Assembly (NCBI GenBank): GCA_964019425.1
Contig: OZ025796.1
Coordinates: 1,302,001-1,366,000, forward strand
Reading direction: 5' to 3'
Length of the DNA stretch: 64,000 bases
DNA from: Flectonema sp. DT1601
Lineage: Eukaryota; Euglenozoa; Diplonemea; Diplonemida; Diplonemidae
Position 1 is the first letter of the stretch. Each line of letters opens with the position of its first letter. The notes below the pieces were generated by a model. The model made no database searches and was not told the origin of the DNA. It saw nothing but the letters and a program-made list of their open reading frames with translations. Of this stretch, positions 1-10,966 are shown in pieces. A program made the translations under genes and the position numbers.

Positions 1-3000
1 GATGCTATGACTAGTGGAATGGCTGTGTGTTAGTTAATTAAATTTTATAATTCCGTTTTAAAAGCAGACAAAACTGCAATAGCGAAGTCCGCAAGGGGGA
101 GCACATATTCTTCCAGAAACAGTTCATAGATTCCGCGAGAAGAAAATTGGGCGCTCCCCTTCATTCTCTCATTCACTATTCTCACATACATTCTCGTCGC
201 TTGACTGAATATCAATTAGGTGTCTACAACACAGTCATTAAAAAAAAAAAAACGAAAAAAGAAAAAGATAAAAAGGTTGTGATCCCCAAAAAAAAATATT
301 TCTGGGAAGCATCACAAAGAATTGTAAAAAGAACCAACTTTGAGAAGAAAATAAAATAAACTTGCCCCAACTGGTTGTTCTTCACAAGAAAAACACGAAG
401 TTAAAAAAAAAAATAATTAAAAAAAAAAAAACCAAACTAACGATTTGCGTAGCAAGTACGGTAGTTCTCTTTTTACCCCACTAATCGGTAGCGTGTAATG
501 TATTGTTATTTAAAAAAAAAAAAAATAAAGATTATGAATAAGAAAAGAGCCGAAGTCCCTATTGAGAAACGGCACGAAACTCCACCGAGTCCTGTTTTCA
601 TTTTGTTTTTTTTCATTTCTTTCTGTGTTTACTTTTTATTTCATTAGAATTCCTCAAAAGGGTGATGTAGATTTGACCTCGTCTCTCGTGACGTACGATA
701 GGTTTGATTTCATTCACCAAATTATTAGTTAATTACTGCGACCCGAGCTGCTCGGCTGCGCGCAGCTCTTCTTATCTGTCTCTCTCCGTCCTACGTGGGT
801 ATTGAGATGTGCATTTGTAATGATTTGCGTCTCGTCATTTTTTAATCTGTCTTATAGATCTCACTGCATTGGAAAAAAAATTTGTACATTGCTGGACTTA
901 CAGGTAAGTTCAGCAGGTGGAAAGCTCCAGTGAGAGGTCATTACGAGTTTAAAAAAAAAAAAATCTTTGTTCGTTTCATTTGTACCCAATTCATTTTGAA
1001 ACTACACAATAAAAATAACAAACTTGGATACTGCAGATGTCTTTTTGTTTTGTAGTGTTCACACTGTTATGTCGGATAATCTGTGCCACTTAGTTGGCTA
1101 CACTTTTGTATAAGGCATAACATGTTCTTGTTAATTGTGCAATGTTGTTGTCTTCCCTGAATCTTCCCTAGGTTACTTGGAGACCTTTGTAAGAGAGATA
1201 ACTCTTTCTTTTTCTTCCCTTAAAAACTATGATGTAATGCATGGTTTCTTTTATCGGGCATTCTCCAGGAGTTTTTTCTGCGGTGACATTCCGCAGTGGT
1301 TGAAACGGGGAATTCGTTTCTCAAACGTGGTTGTTTAAAATAGCACAACTCTCCTGTTTCCCGAAAAATTTCTTTTTTTTTTTTTTTTTTTTTTTTTTCG
1401 TTAGCGCGTGTTTTTGCTTTCGGTTTTATTGCCTGGCAAAAAAAAAAAAAAAAATACGAAAAGAAATAAAATTATCCTATTGTGTTCACTGTTCTGAAGT
1501 TGTTTCTTTACTTTTATTTATCTGTTAGGCGGCTGTAGATGTTGTTGTGCTCTTCTTTACTCCTTCTGTCTCCTCTTTTTTTTTTTGGGTTTTTGAGTCT
1601 TCGAGGACAGCGGCTAACATGTTGACTTGGCGCAATAGCGAATTAGGAAAAAAAAAAAAAAAAAAAAAAAGGATAAGGTGATTCTGAATTTTTTGACTTA
1701 AAATTAGGTACTATATTGTTTATTGTACTAGGATGATGGTTGGTTTTTTATTTATTCATTTATTTTTATTATTATTATTATTTTTGTTCTTCTTCATATT
1801 TGTGTTCCCAAAAAAAAAAAAAAAACTCCAAGATAAATATAGTGGAAAAAAAAATAATAATAATGAAAAAAGAAATGAATAAAGTGTGATGGAGGCATTT
1901 GTTTGTTTGTTTGTCTCAGTTGATAGGAAAAAAAAAAAAGACGAAGCTGAGCAATAACATTCTTAGAATCGTTTTTTTCTTTCCTTTTCTTTTTTTACAA
2001 TGAAATACCACTACTGGTACCGTCGCAATGACGGAGTGCGTCTCGTTTATTCTTATCAATTTACTCTGCCACCTTTTCATTTTAATTCAAGTAGGGCTTA
2101 ATTTGCAATAAATTAACCGTTACTGGTCAGCTGGATGCTGGCAGCTCACGGAGGGCTTGTTTGGCTAAGTTCTAGACAAGGCACCTGTTCTCCTCGAGAG
2201 CGGGGACCGCTCTCGAGGTTGATTGCGCACTGACGCTAGCTGTTGAAAAGAAATACAAAAAAAAAAAAAAAAAAAAAAATGTCAAATCAAAGAAAAAAAG
2301 GAGGGAAAAAAAAAAAAAAAATCATATCATTTTTTTTATTTTCTTTCAAACAGCTTTTTCTCCCTATAATGTTCTTTTTTTTTTTTTTTTTTCTTTTAAA
2401 AAAGAATATACCAGCAGAGCCTAGAGATAAGAGTATTTTTCTGTCTCACAGAAGATCGATGACAAGTGTTTATAGATTTGTAATCCTACGGGAAGATCTC
2501 AATAGTGTCATATGGTGGTTGTTTGTTTGTTTCACCTCCCTTTCCCTCTTTTTTTCCCCTTCACCCCTCACGTTTCTTAGCTCAGTTCTGTAAAAATAAT
2601 AATTTTGGGCAAGCATGCTCCAAAAATAAAACCAATTTTGCTTTTTTTTTTCCTCTTTTTTTGTTTTTTTTTTATATATTCTCTGACAATTAATCGATGC
2701 ATTATTCTTATGCATAAGCTCAGGACACACAGCAATTGAAATGAAGTCTTGAAGCAGTAGGTAGCGTATTGCCAACGGAAATACATGGTAGTGCCTTTCT
2801 AGGAAGACCAGAGTATTATTTCTATTTTTCTTTTTGAAAAAATAATTAACTTGCGACGTATTCCAACCCTCACGCAGATACTCTTCTGAATGACATGACA
2901 ACAACAACAACAACAAAATGTTTTTTTTTGTCTGGAAATTGGAGAACAACCTCACGTATGTTCGCACCTTCTGGTGGCTGTCACATGTTAGGACAACAAC

Positions 3001-3188
3001 AAAAATGATACCTTTGTAGAAACGGTGTTATAAAATATTCGTGTGTGTTTCTTTTTTAATTGTTTTATTCAGGTTGTGTTGCCCACATGTGTGCAGTGCA
3101 ATTACAGCACTGAAGGACTTGACTGAAATGATCATCTCGGGTGTACTTTTTCTCATACCTTTTATACTTCAGGTAACACGCAGCCAAC
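1..3188. other. gene-free homopolymer-rich region
   Basis: About 3.2 kb without a convincing gene. Open frames here are short, low-complexity (Lys/Phe-rich) and overlap one another on both strands. The stretch holds many A or T runs of 10-22 bases. The only clear structure is a perfect hairpin at 2192-2218. Confidence 0.7.
2192..2218. repeat. perfect 12-bp inverted repeat (hairpin)
   Basis: Arm 2192-2203 reads cctcgagagcgg. After a 3-base loop (gga), arm 2207-2218 is its exact reverse complement. It is GC-rich in an AT-rich, homopolymer-dominated spacer. Its function is unknown; it could be a processing or termination signal, or the remnant of a small RNA. Confidence 0.8.
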
Positions 3189-5204
3189 ATGGCATCAGGT
3201 GGAGCATACAGCTTATTAGTATTTGTTGATAATGCGGTTACCGCTGTTAAGATCGACTTAGAAGCGAATGACGTAAACGAACTCGTTCTTCAAATTCAAC
3301 GAATCATCGGACTTCCTCTCGCCAGCATATGTTATTGGGATGAGGTTTCACGTGAATACGTACAACTCAGAACATTAGCACCATTGACTGATGGAAAATG
3401 TAAGATTTGGGTCGCTACTAGAGGAGTTAAAGCAATGCCCATAACTGAAGATAAAGACGCATTAGAATTCAGTTCTATTCGAGAACAGGTAGAAAAACTA
3501 ACTCCACCAGAAGACGGACTTGCATTTCGAGTTAATGAAATCTTGAGAGTACAGAATCACACTTTGGATCAGAAATTTCGGATGCGAAGATCTCAGTTGT
3601 TCGATCCGTCGGCGAGGACGACTTTAAAATTTCATGCGGGAAATCAACCGACTGATCAAATATTAAAAGAGGGATTCCTAATTCCAACCCGACCAGGTCC
3701 CTACGGACTCGGCGTCATCTTCAGTTCTGACATAAGCGTCGCGTATCACACAGAAGCAGTGAGATTCTTATTATGTGAAGTAGCAATAGGAAGAAGTACA
3801 ACTCTACACAATGAAGAAGATCGTGGAACCACATACGAAGTGTTACAACACATGGGATACGATTCAGTCATAAGTAGAACATCAGCACATCCGACATTTG
3901 ATCAACTTGAAGAAAACATCGTATACCATCCTCACCAGGCTATTCCAAGATATTTAGTAACTTGTAACCTTGTAAAGAGTAGAGGTCATAAGTCAAAGTT
4001 AAATGATCGATGTAGGCAACACAGTGGTGAACAATTAAAACTTTGGTGTTTAACATGTGGTCACATGGTTTGTCCTTATTGTATGTTTGGATCTCATGCT
4101 GGTCATACAGCGAAGGGATTAGATGAAGTTGCATCAAAAGAAAGAGATCTACTTATGAGATGTGAAACAGTTTTACAAAGAACTATCGAACAAAGACAAA
4201 ACGATCTCGGTGATCTTGAAAAAATGAAATCTCACTATCACTCTGTTGCAAGAGACACAGTTGATACTCTTGGTAGAGATATCACTGATATTAAAACACA
4301 ACTTGATACTCAACACCATGAGTTGTTGAGACAGATTGAAAGTACTGAAAATACTGTTGGTCTTCGTTTAGCTGGTTTTGTCAACCCGTTGCAACAAGAG
4401 GTGTGTTTACAGTTAGATATTTGAAATTAGTTAGGCGTATTTTTTTTTTATCAAAAAAAAAATAAAAAAAAATAAAAACAGCTCGCGGAATTGATTGGAA
4501 AACAACAACAACTCAGAGAGGCCCTGGATATCGCTAAGAACTCAAGGCCTAGTTCGCAGGCGGAATTCTTAAATCGAACAGTTGACCTGCATAACAGTCT
4601 AAATACGGTACCGAAGTTTGATGAGGCTCCAGATGTGACGACATTCGCTCCATCTGTTGAGTTTTTTATTGATACTAAAACAGTGAAAGATGCAGTGTCT
4701 CACATGCATGTTGAAGACAGAGATCCTCATCCACACAAACAAGTTCATCCTCTTGGAACATTAGCTCTTCAGAGTGAGGGTCTTCTATCAAGAGATGACA
4801 GCTTAGATACAACAGAGTCGAGGTTGTTAGCTCTTGAGACTGGTCATATCTGGGCTATTCCCAACTTTAATGAACATATCAGTGCCAATCAGACTGTTGA
4901 TATATTTTCTGATCCTTTCCTCATGTCTGGACAGTATTGGGAAATGAAACTATCTTTTCTCCCACTCGAAAAATCAATTGCTGTCTACTTGTATGCCGTC
5001 AGACATCAGTTTCGTACAAACTTTCGTGTTGCAGTATTCAGATCAAAACGTTGGCATGTAAAGTCAACTCGTAATTGGGCTGATGAATTTCGTGGTAGAG
5101 GTTGGGGAATTAAACCGTTTATTTCTTATGATGAGTTATTAACATATGTTCACAATGACACATTAAAATGGGTGATTACCTTTACTGGAAACGGTTTATA
5201 CTGA
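3189..5204 (+). CDS. PARP / B-box / coiled-coil / MATH fusion protein
   Basis: Two exons, 3189-4400 and 4482-5204 (phase 0, GTGTGT...AACAG), encode 644 aa. Residues 1-85 look like a beta-grasp fold. Residues about 144-262 match a PARP catalytic domain: His149 (FHAGN, in the HGT position), Tyr186 (VAYHT) and Glu242 (EENIVYHP), followed by the typical QAIPRYLV strand, so the H-Y-E triad of true poly-ADP-ribosylating enzymes appears intact. Residues about 275-309 form a B-box zinc finger (CRQH...CLTC...CPYC...H..H). A coiled coil follows to about 405. Residues 520-644 look like a MATH/TRAF domain (SGQYWEMKLSF, GWGIKPFI, ND before the last strand). The order recalls TRIM37 (RING-B-box-CC-MATH), with PARP in place of RING. 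Likely role: ADP-ribosylation of partners bound through MATH. Pyrimidine-rich AG acceptors end at 3172 and 3182. Confidence 0.8.
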
Positions 5205-5945
5205 GAGAGGGATGACTCTTTGTGGAATCTACCCAAGGCAAGGGTGCTGCTGATCGTTATTTTTGTTGTATTGTTCTTACGTTACGATATATATATTTAG
5301 TTTAGGTTTTTGTGTTATAAAAAAAAAAACAAACAAACAAACAAACTCGGAACTTTAAAACTATTTAGTCAGAGAAGGTCAGCCTGATTACCTTTTTTTT
5401 TTATTTTTTTTATTTGTACCTACGAAACCTATTGTGGTGGAAACAGAATCGTGGTAGGGCAACTTTACCTGTTCCTTTGTAAGGATTGAGTGAAAAAAAA
5501 AAAAAAAAAAAAGTACGAGTTGACCAATTCTTTTTCCCCCCCTTTTTATTTTTGTTTTTCTACCTTTTTCCCTAATGGTATTATTAGATTGCATAGAAAT
5601 TTATAATTATTTACGAATTCTCAACTTTTTTGTTTTTTTAAAAAAATATCATAACTTTTTTTTCCCCCAGAAGTTAACAACGATGCGTGTTCGTAAAGGG
5701 TTTTCTGATTTCCGACTAGCAGCGCCAAGCCCTATGCAGGTGATTCTTTAACTCCATTATACTTCACCCCTCAGGAATTACCGAACAAGATCAAAAGACT
5801 CAATTAATTCTGCCTTTTTCCCTGAGGTATTGGATTGTTTTCCCAGACGTCAACGTTGGATTCTGCCGTTGGATATAATGATGAGAACCTCTTGAGTCAA
5901 TCATCTTTCCATGTCAGTATACACATCTTAAATATTTCCAATAAA
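5205..5945. other. intergenic, A/T homopolymers
   Basis: No gene is seen. It contains several A/T runs and, at about 5815-5846, a pyrimidine-rich stretch ending in cccag that may be a trans-splice acceptor for the next ORF. Confidence 0.6.
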
Positions 5946-6188
5946 ATGGTACGTGCTCCCAGAGCCCATGCTGTCGATAGCGAGTCTTTCGTAGACGCAG
6001 ATGCTCCTCTTTCAGTAAACAACACGATGTTGTTCAACAGTCCGACAACTCCTGTTGCGGGTGGGCCGGGTATCTTGACAACTGTTGGTAGAAGAATGCA
6101 CTTATCAGGTCCAGCTAATCATATGATTACAACGTTCTCTACGATGGGTGCCGAGTCTATCGTTGCTGGTGATTATGATGGATTTTAG
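5946..6188 (+). CDS. hypothetical 80-aa protein
   Basis: The ATG at 5946 opens an 80-codon frame ending in tandem stops (TAG TAG TAA). The frame is open upstream to 5835 but without an ATG. The composition (Ala, Ser, Thr, Pro; no homopolymer bias) looks coding, unlike the spacers. A possible upstream AG acceptor ends at 5846. It could instead be a 5' exon of the following gene: a GT at about 6171 and an AAG at 6331 would join in frame, but both sites fit the window's splice consensus poorly. No family is recognised. Confidence 0.4.
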   Translation: MVRAPRAHAVDSESFVDADAPLSVNNTMLFNSPTTPVAGGPGILTTVGRRMHLSGPANHMITTFSTMGAESIVAGDYDGF

Positions 6189-6339
6189 TAGTAAAAAAAA
6201 AAAAAAAAAAAAAAAGGTACAGTCTTCCAAAACCCCTTGGCTCCATACACCATTTACCCTGTGAGCAGTGTATTTCTTTTTATTGTGCTGTTAAATTTTT
6301 TTTTTTAAAAATCTTATTTTTTTTCAACAAGGAGATAGA

Positions 6340-8925
6340 ATGCCAGTACCAGCATCTCCCTCGATATGGAGAGACGATGAAGGAGTTAGCCAACCGGTAC
6401 CAGTATCGGAACCCTTATCAAGAAATGTTAAAATAGATAGAAGACAACGAAGGAATTCTAACAGAGTACTCCCCCCTCATTTGGGAAAGAGAAATCCGTC
6501 GATGTCACATACGTTGCCACCTCTTGGGGTGAGACCGTCTCTTGATAATATCTTTTCAGCGCCGTCGTTTGTTGATACTCCAATGGATGTTGATATCACT
6601 CTGAGGCCTTCAATTTATTCAAAGGGTTCTGGTAATCATGGACTAGTACCTCCTCAACCTCCACCACCACCACCAGCGAATGACATCTTTAGAAGTTCAC
6701 AGCAACCACAACATCTACAGAAGCTTCCTGTCATTCCTGGAGTGTTGCAGGTCGAATCAGTGCCAACGAGTAGAAGTAGTACGGTAGTAGAGCCAAGTAG
6801 TGTAACACCCTTGACATCATCAAAAAATATACTACTACCTCCTCACGTTATTGATAACAATAATACCGGTATGATCTTCAATACTGACGTACCTGGTATT
6901 GGGGATAGGAGGACACCACTTAAAGATGTTCGATATGAAAGAGAGTGTAAGACACCACCACTTCCTCAAGAAGCACCTCCAATAGAACAAAGACATATGT
7001 TGATTGATACTTCAGAGATTAATCATGATAGTGATACGAGTACAGATCAACAAACACAACAGGGAAATGTATTCACTCCTCCTGATATTTCGATAATGGA
7101 CTCTCATAATACGCTGAGTGTTCATCAATTGAGAAATCAATTAGTGATGATGGACACTTCAGAAATACATGAATCTCACACTCCTAAACTAATACCACAA
7201 ATTGATGAGAGAAGACACCACGAAAAGTTTATGGATGTATCTGAGGTGGGACCAATGAGAAGTTTTACTAATCAACCTGTATCTGAAATAGATCACATGG
7301 GAATACAAACCGACATTGAAGAAGTACCATCAGTAAGTGATATTACAGACAATCTTCAAAAAGCAAAGAGAAAACACAGTCAAAGAGGACCACCTGCACC
7401 ACCTCCACCTCCAGAAAGAGTTTTTCAAATCGATGATGGAATTCGTGATGTATCAGAACCCATTCGACTTCCAGTAAATACAATTCCGTCTACTGAGATC
7501 TTTAATATGAACCCAGTGAGAGATGTGTGTCAACCACAACCAATCTTTAAACAAACAGAGCTAATCTCAAATGATGACTTGATACCAGCTCCTCGTTATA
7601 ATGATGTTGATGAAGTTAGTAATGTTCAGATAGATCGGGAATCGAGTGTTGGTTTAGAACAGTTTGACTTAAGACCGTCAGCTGATCCTGTTGTTGCGGA
7701 TAATATAAACTTTGAAACTGATAAAAATAAAAATAAAGTTCAATCAGTTTCATTCAATCCGATCCTGTCGGTGACAGAGGGAACTACAAAACAATCATTC
7801 AACAGCGACGATAACCAGTCAGGCTGTACATGCCCAAAACCAAAATTGTTATCACCTCTGTCAGTTCGTAGGAATAAGAAGCTGACTGTTGTTCTTGCTG
7901 TTGGTTGTTTTCTTTTATTATTCTTTTTAATATTCGGAATCATAGTAAGTGTCTCATTAGGTAGATCAGACATACCTATCGATTCACGATGTGAAGGTGT
8001 ACACCATTATCCTTATACATTATCAGGAAAGTTTTCTTCAATACGTGCAAGTAATCGATTTCAAATGGACATAAGTCAACTTTCAGGTCTCGCATTCCAA
8101 GAAGGAACAACATTAATAGCAACCAAGAGTAGTGTTTTTAACTTTCATGGCGAAGGTTCAATATTTGGTATTAAATTAAATAGCACTGGCTCTCTTGAAC
8201 ATGTTGACTTACCACAAATTAGTTCTGTTGTAAATCTTCACCAACCAACAGGTGTTACCATCGCTAGTGATGGAGGAGTTTGGGTAGCAGACAGATCAGG
8301 AAGTACTATTCATCAGTTGTCAGATACGTCTACGAAAGTAACTTTAGGAAGTATTGGAGTGTCTGGTAGAGGAAACTTATCAAAATCTTCATCATTTCCA
8401 TCAGAAAGGTTATTATTCGGAAATGGAAATCTTGATCTCTCATCCAACAGAGAACACGTAAAAGTTCTAGACACCAACAACTGTGCTGTTCACAGCTTCT
8501 CATCGACAGGTGCCTTCATTTCTTCTATTGGAAGCTGCTCAGAATTATCAGACGCTGTTTCTGTTGCCTCAGCTGAACGAACAACGTATGTTGCGACACA
8601 ATCTGGTATTGTTGTATACGATGATAGTTCTAATCAACCAGTTGTGATATATTCTCTTAATGTTCCTTCTTCTCCTTTAGATTATTTTAAATTTTCTCTT
8701 CTACGAGAATCCTGGAGAGGCAAAGTATCATCAATCTCCTTCACACCAACTGGTCACTTACTTACTACAGAAGGATCTCGGGTTCAAGTCCGTGATGTTG
8801 CAGGAAATACTTTGTGTGCATTCGGTGACTTACGCGAACCAGTTGCCGCGGTTATGTTACCAGACCTTCGTATTGTTGTCGCAGAGAGAGATCGGATATT
8901 GGTTTTTTCTGTTTCTTCAGAATAA
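6340..8925 (+). CDS. type II membrane protein, proline-rich cytoplasmic domain, propeller-like exterior
   Basis: Single exon, 861 aa. Residues 1-510 are disordered and rich in Pro, Ser and Thr, with two short polyproline runs (about 106-113 and 348-355). Short motifs of the form [LMF][IM]D[TV]SE[IV] recur (LIDTSEI, MMDTSEI, FMDVSEV), like phosphorylatable adaptor motifs. Residues about 513-540 form one strong transmembrane helix preceded by RRNKK, which predicts a cytoplasmic N-terminus. The 320-residue C-terminal part has repeating beta-strand patterns with Gly-Val-x-Ile and Asp-Gly-Gly-x-Trp-Val-Ala-Asp (about 637-645), reminiscent of NHL or six-bladed propellers. Cysteines occur in the exterior (CEGVHHY, NNCAVH, GSCSE), consistent with disulphides. 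Probably a surface or endomembrane receptor; family assignment is uncertain. Confidence 0.75.
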   Translation: MPVPASPSIWRDDEGVSQPVPVSEPLSRNVKIDRRQRRNSNRVLPPHLGKRNPSMSHTLPPLGVRPSLDNIFSAPSFVDTPMDVDITLRPSIYSKGSGNHGLVPPQPPPPPPANDIFRSSQQPQHLQKLPVIPGVLQVESVPTSRSSTVVEPSSVTPLTSSKNILLPPHVIDNNNTGMIFNTDVPGIGDRRTPLKDVRYERECKTPPLPQEAPPIEQRHMLIDTSEINHDSDTSTDQQTQQGNVFTPPDISIMDSHNTLSVHQLRNQLVMMDTSEIHESHTPKLIPQIDERRHHEKFMDVSEVGPMRSFTNQPVSEIDHMGIQTDIEEVPSVSDITDNLQKAKRKHSQRGPPAPPPPPERVFQIDDGIRDVSEPIRLPVNTIPSTEIFNMNPVRDVCQPQPIFKQTELISNDDLIPAPRYNDVDEVSNVQIDRESSVGLEQFDLRPSADPVVADNINFETDKNKNKVQSVSFNPILSVTEGTTKQSFNSDDNQSGCTCPKPKLLSPLSVRRNKKLTVVLAVGCFLLLFFLIFGIIVSVSLGRSDIPIDSRCEGVHHYPYTLSGKFSSIRASNRFQMDISQLSGLAFQEGTTLIATKSSVFNFHGEGSIFGIKLNSTGSLEHVDLPQISSVVNLHQPTGVTIASDGGVWVADRSGSTIHQLSDTSTKVTLGSIGVSGRGNLSKSSSFPSERLLFGNGNLDLSSNREHVKVLDTNNCAVHSFSSTGAFISSIGSCSELSDAVSVASAERTTYVATQSGIVVYDDSSNQPVVIYSLNVPSSPLDYFKFSLLRESWRGKVSSISFTPTGHLLTTEGSRVQVRDVAGNTLCAFGDLREPVAAVMLPDLRIVVAERDRILVFSVSSE

Positions 8926-9102
8926 AAAAAAGACAAAAAAACAAAAACAAAAACAATTACTTTCTATTACCCTTAGTCTCTTGACTACTCATAGTATAGA
9001 TTAACATAGATAGCTATTATTAGAATAAGTTAGGGGATGGTTTTTTACGATACGATTTTTCTCATTTTACATTACTTTCTCATACGTAAGAGTATACATA
9101 AA

Positions 9103-9829
9103 ATGGGTCAGAACCACTCATTCAGCGCAGATGAGCTCGAGGAGCTTCAAAAGGATACAAATTTCACTCAGGATCAAATCGTTCGGTTGCATAAAAGATT
9201 TCGTAAACTTGACGTCGATGGAAACGGTGAGATCTCATGGGAGGAGTTCGAGTCGATTCCCAGTTTACAACAAAATCCCTTACTTGGGAGGTATGAGAGT
9301 TCCTTTTTTAAATTCATTCATTGCACTTCTCTTAATCCAACTAAAACAGAGTACTAACAATATTCGACACTAACGGTGACAGAAGTGTTGATTTCAGAGA
9401 ATTCGTAAAGGCGCTATCTGTCTTCTCAAACGACTGTGCTAAGGAGAGAAAATTACAATTCACCTTTAAGATGTACGACATTGATGGTGATGACAGGATT
9501 AGTAACAAGGATTTATTTAAAACTCTTCAGGTATGAAATCAGTTTTTATGAAGAACAACTAATGTCATAAAACTAATTTTAACAAAAAAAAAAAAACAGA
9601 TCATGGTGGGTTCGAACTTGAGTGATATTCAACTTCAGCAGATTGTTGACAAAACGTTCTTAGAGGCCGATGAAAACAGGTTTGTGAAAACTACTTGAGT
9701 ATTTAATAATGACACCAACACCAACACCAACACCAATAACAACACAGAGATGGATACATTGACTTCTCCGAATTTGTGAAAATAGTTGAAGCCAGCGACT
9801 TCGGCGACAAGCTCACCCTTCAGTTCTAA
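9103..9829 (+). CDS. CNB1: calcineurin B regulatory subunit, copy 1
   Basis: Four exons: 9103-9290, 9350-9530, 9600-9679 and 9748-9829 (176 aa, close to the 170 aa of the family). It is the calcium-binding regulatory subunit of the phosphatase calcineurin. The N-terminus MGQNHS fits N-myristoylation, as in calcineurin B. Four EF-hands are visible: DVDGNGEISWEE, DTNGDRSVDFRE, DIDGDDRISNKD and DENRDGYIDFSE, all with 12-residue loops. LQQNPLL and QLQQIVDKTF are calcineurin B signatures. Introns are short, with gtatg or gtttg donors and A-rich acceptors ending in CAG. Exon 1 and most of intron 1 are identical to the copy at 10967; exons 2-4 differ at a few residues (SVF for AVF, FKMY for FNMY, FLEAD for FIEAD, FSEF for FKEF). 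Confidence 0.92.
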
Positions 9830-10966
9830 GTTGTTTCTGTTCCTATATAACGCGTTGTAGTTGTTTATTTTGGGGCGTTGTAGGTAGCTTTGAGGAGGAG
9901 AAAAAAAAAAAAAAAAAAAAAAAAAACACAGCTACCTGGCAGTCGGGTGAGTCAGTCTCTAAATTGAGCTGACGAGTTAATTATTGTCAGATGGTTAAAA
10001 GATAGCCAACTAATATGGACAATCACAGGTCAGGGATACCTTTCCTTGACGCCCATTCTGGAAAGAGTGAGCGTTGCTTCATGTGCTGCAATGTGACAGC
10101 CTGTTTCAGCAATTACATCCGTGGTGGATATGTCAAATGGGTCCTCCTCCTCAGCTATAGAAGGAGAATCTGGGAGACGTTAAGGAGTAAGCACTTCGAA
10201 TGCTGCTGCTATGCAGAATTTAAAGAAAAAAAAAAAAAAAATGATCTTTTTATCTTTTTATACCATTCCCCCCTTCCTCTTTTTTACCTTCCCTCCTCTC
10301 CCAGTTGTAGCTGCCGTGTTTGAGATGAAGGCGGAACTAGTCTGAAAAAATAATGAAAGAATTTTGCGAAAAAAAAAAAAAAAAATTATGTAAAAAGAAT
10401 TATAACGTAGCTGTATTTGTTAGAAAATAAAGTCTAATTGCTGCGCCTGCTAACCTCGTCCTCACCAAAGGTTCGAGTTGTCAAGTGAAACCATGACACA
10501 ATTGATAACGAAATTTTTAAAAAAAAAAAAAAAAAAAAGGGAACAAACAAAAAAAAAAAAAAAAAATAATAACTTTGTTTCCAATCAGACAAGCAAGATT
10601 GGAAGCAGGTTAATGTGCTTCAACGTAATGGGAAAAAAAAAAAAAAAAAAAAGTAAAAAGTAAAAGAGGAAATGGTTTAGTGTACAGTACAGGTTGTTCT
10701 ACGTTTGGTTTTGTCCAAAAGCCTACCTCGCAACCCCCCGCCATCGCTGTTTTTTAAGCGATTGGCTGTCTGAATAGTCTCGTAGTGTGAATTTTGTTTA
10801 TTCTGTTTTTTTAATGATTTACTTATTATTATAATAAACCTCATCATTCAATCCCTCAATCAGTTTTCTGAAAACATGAAATAAACAAAACGACGATTAC
10901 TTATTGTGAGGTTATTATTAGAATCTGTTTTTTTACATCCATTTCAATAAAATAAGGTCACTTAAA
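9830..10966. other. intergenic between the two calcineurin B genes
   Basis: 1.1 kb with several A runs (up to about 26) and no convincing gene. A 102-codon frame at 10015 degenerates into Lys- and Phe-rich low complexity and has no recognisable domain. The sequence does not resemble the flank of the other copy, so the duplication does not extend far upstream. Confidence 0.6.

Noticed and set aside
2470-2967. 165-codon minus-strand frame
   Set aside because: Low-complexity Leu/Lys/Asn composition driven by homopolymers, no domain, no upstream signals, and opposite to all real genes.
5835-6340. Joining the 80-codon ORF to the 861-aa gene as one protein
   Set aside because: An in-frame join is possible, but the donor (gtgatt) and acceptor (acaag) do not fit the splice sites used elsewhere in the window.
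10015-10323. 102-codon frame between the calcineurin B genes
   Set aside because: No family similarity and it runs into A and T homopolymers; coding status unsupported.
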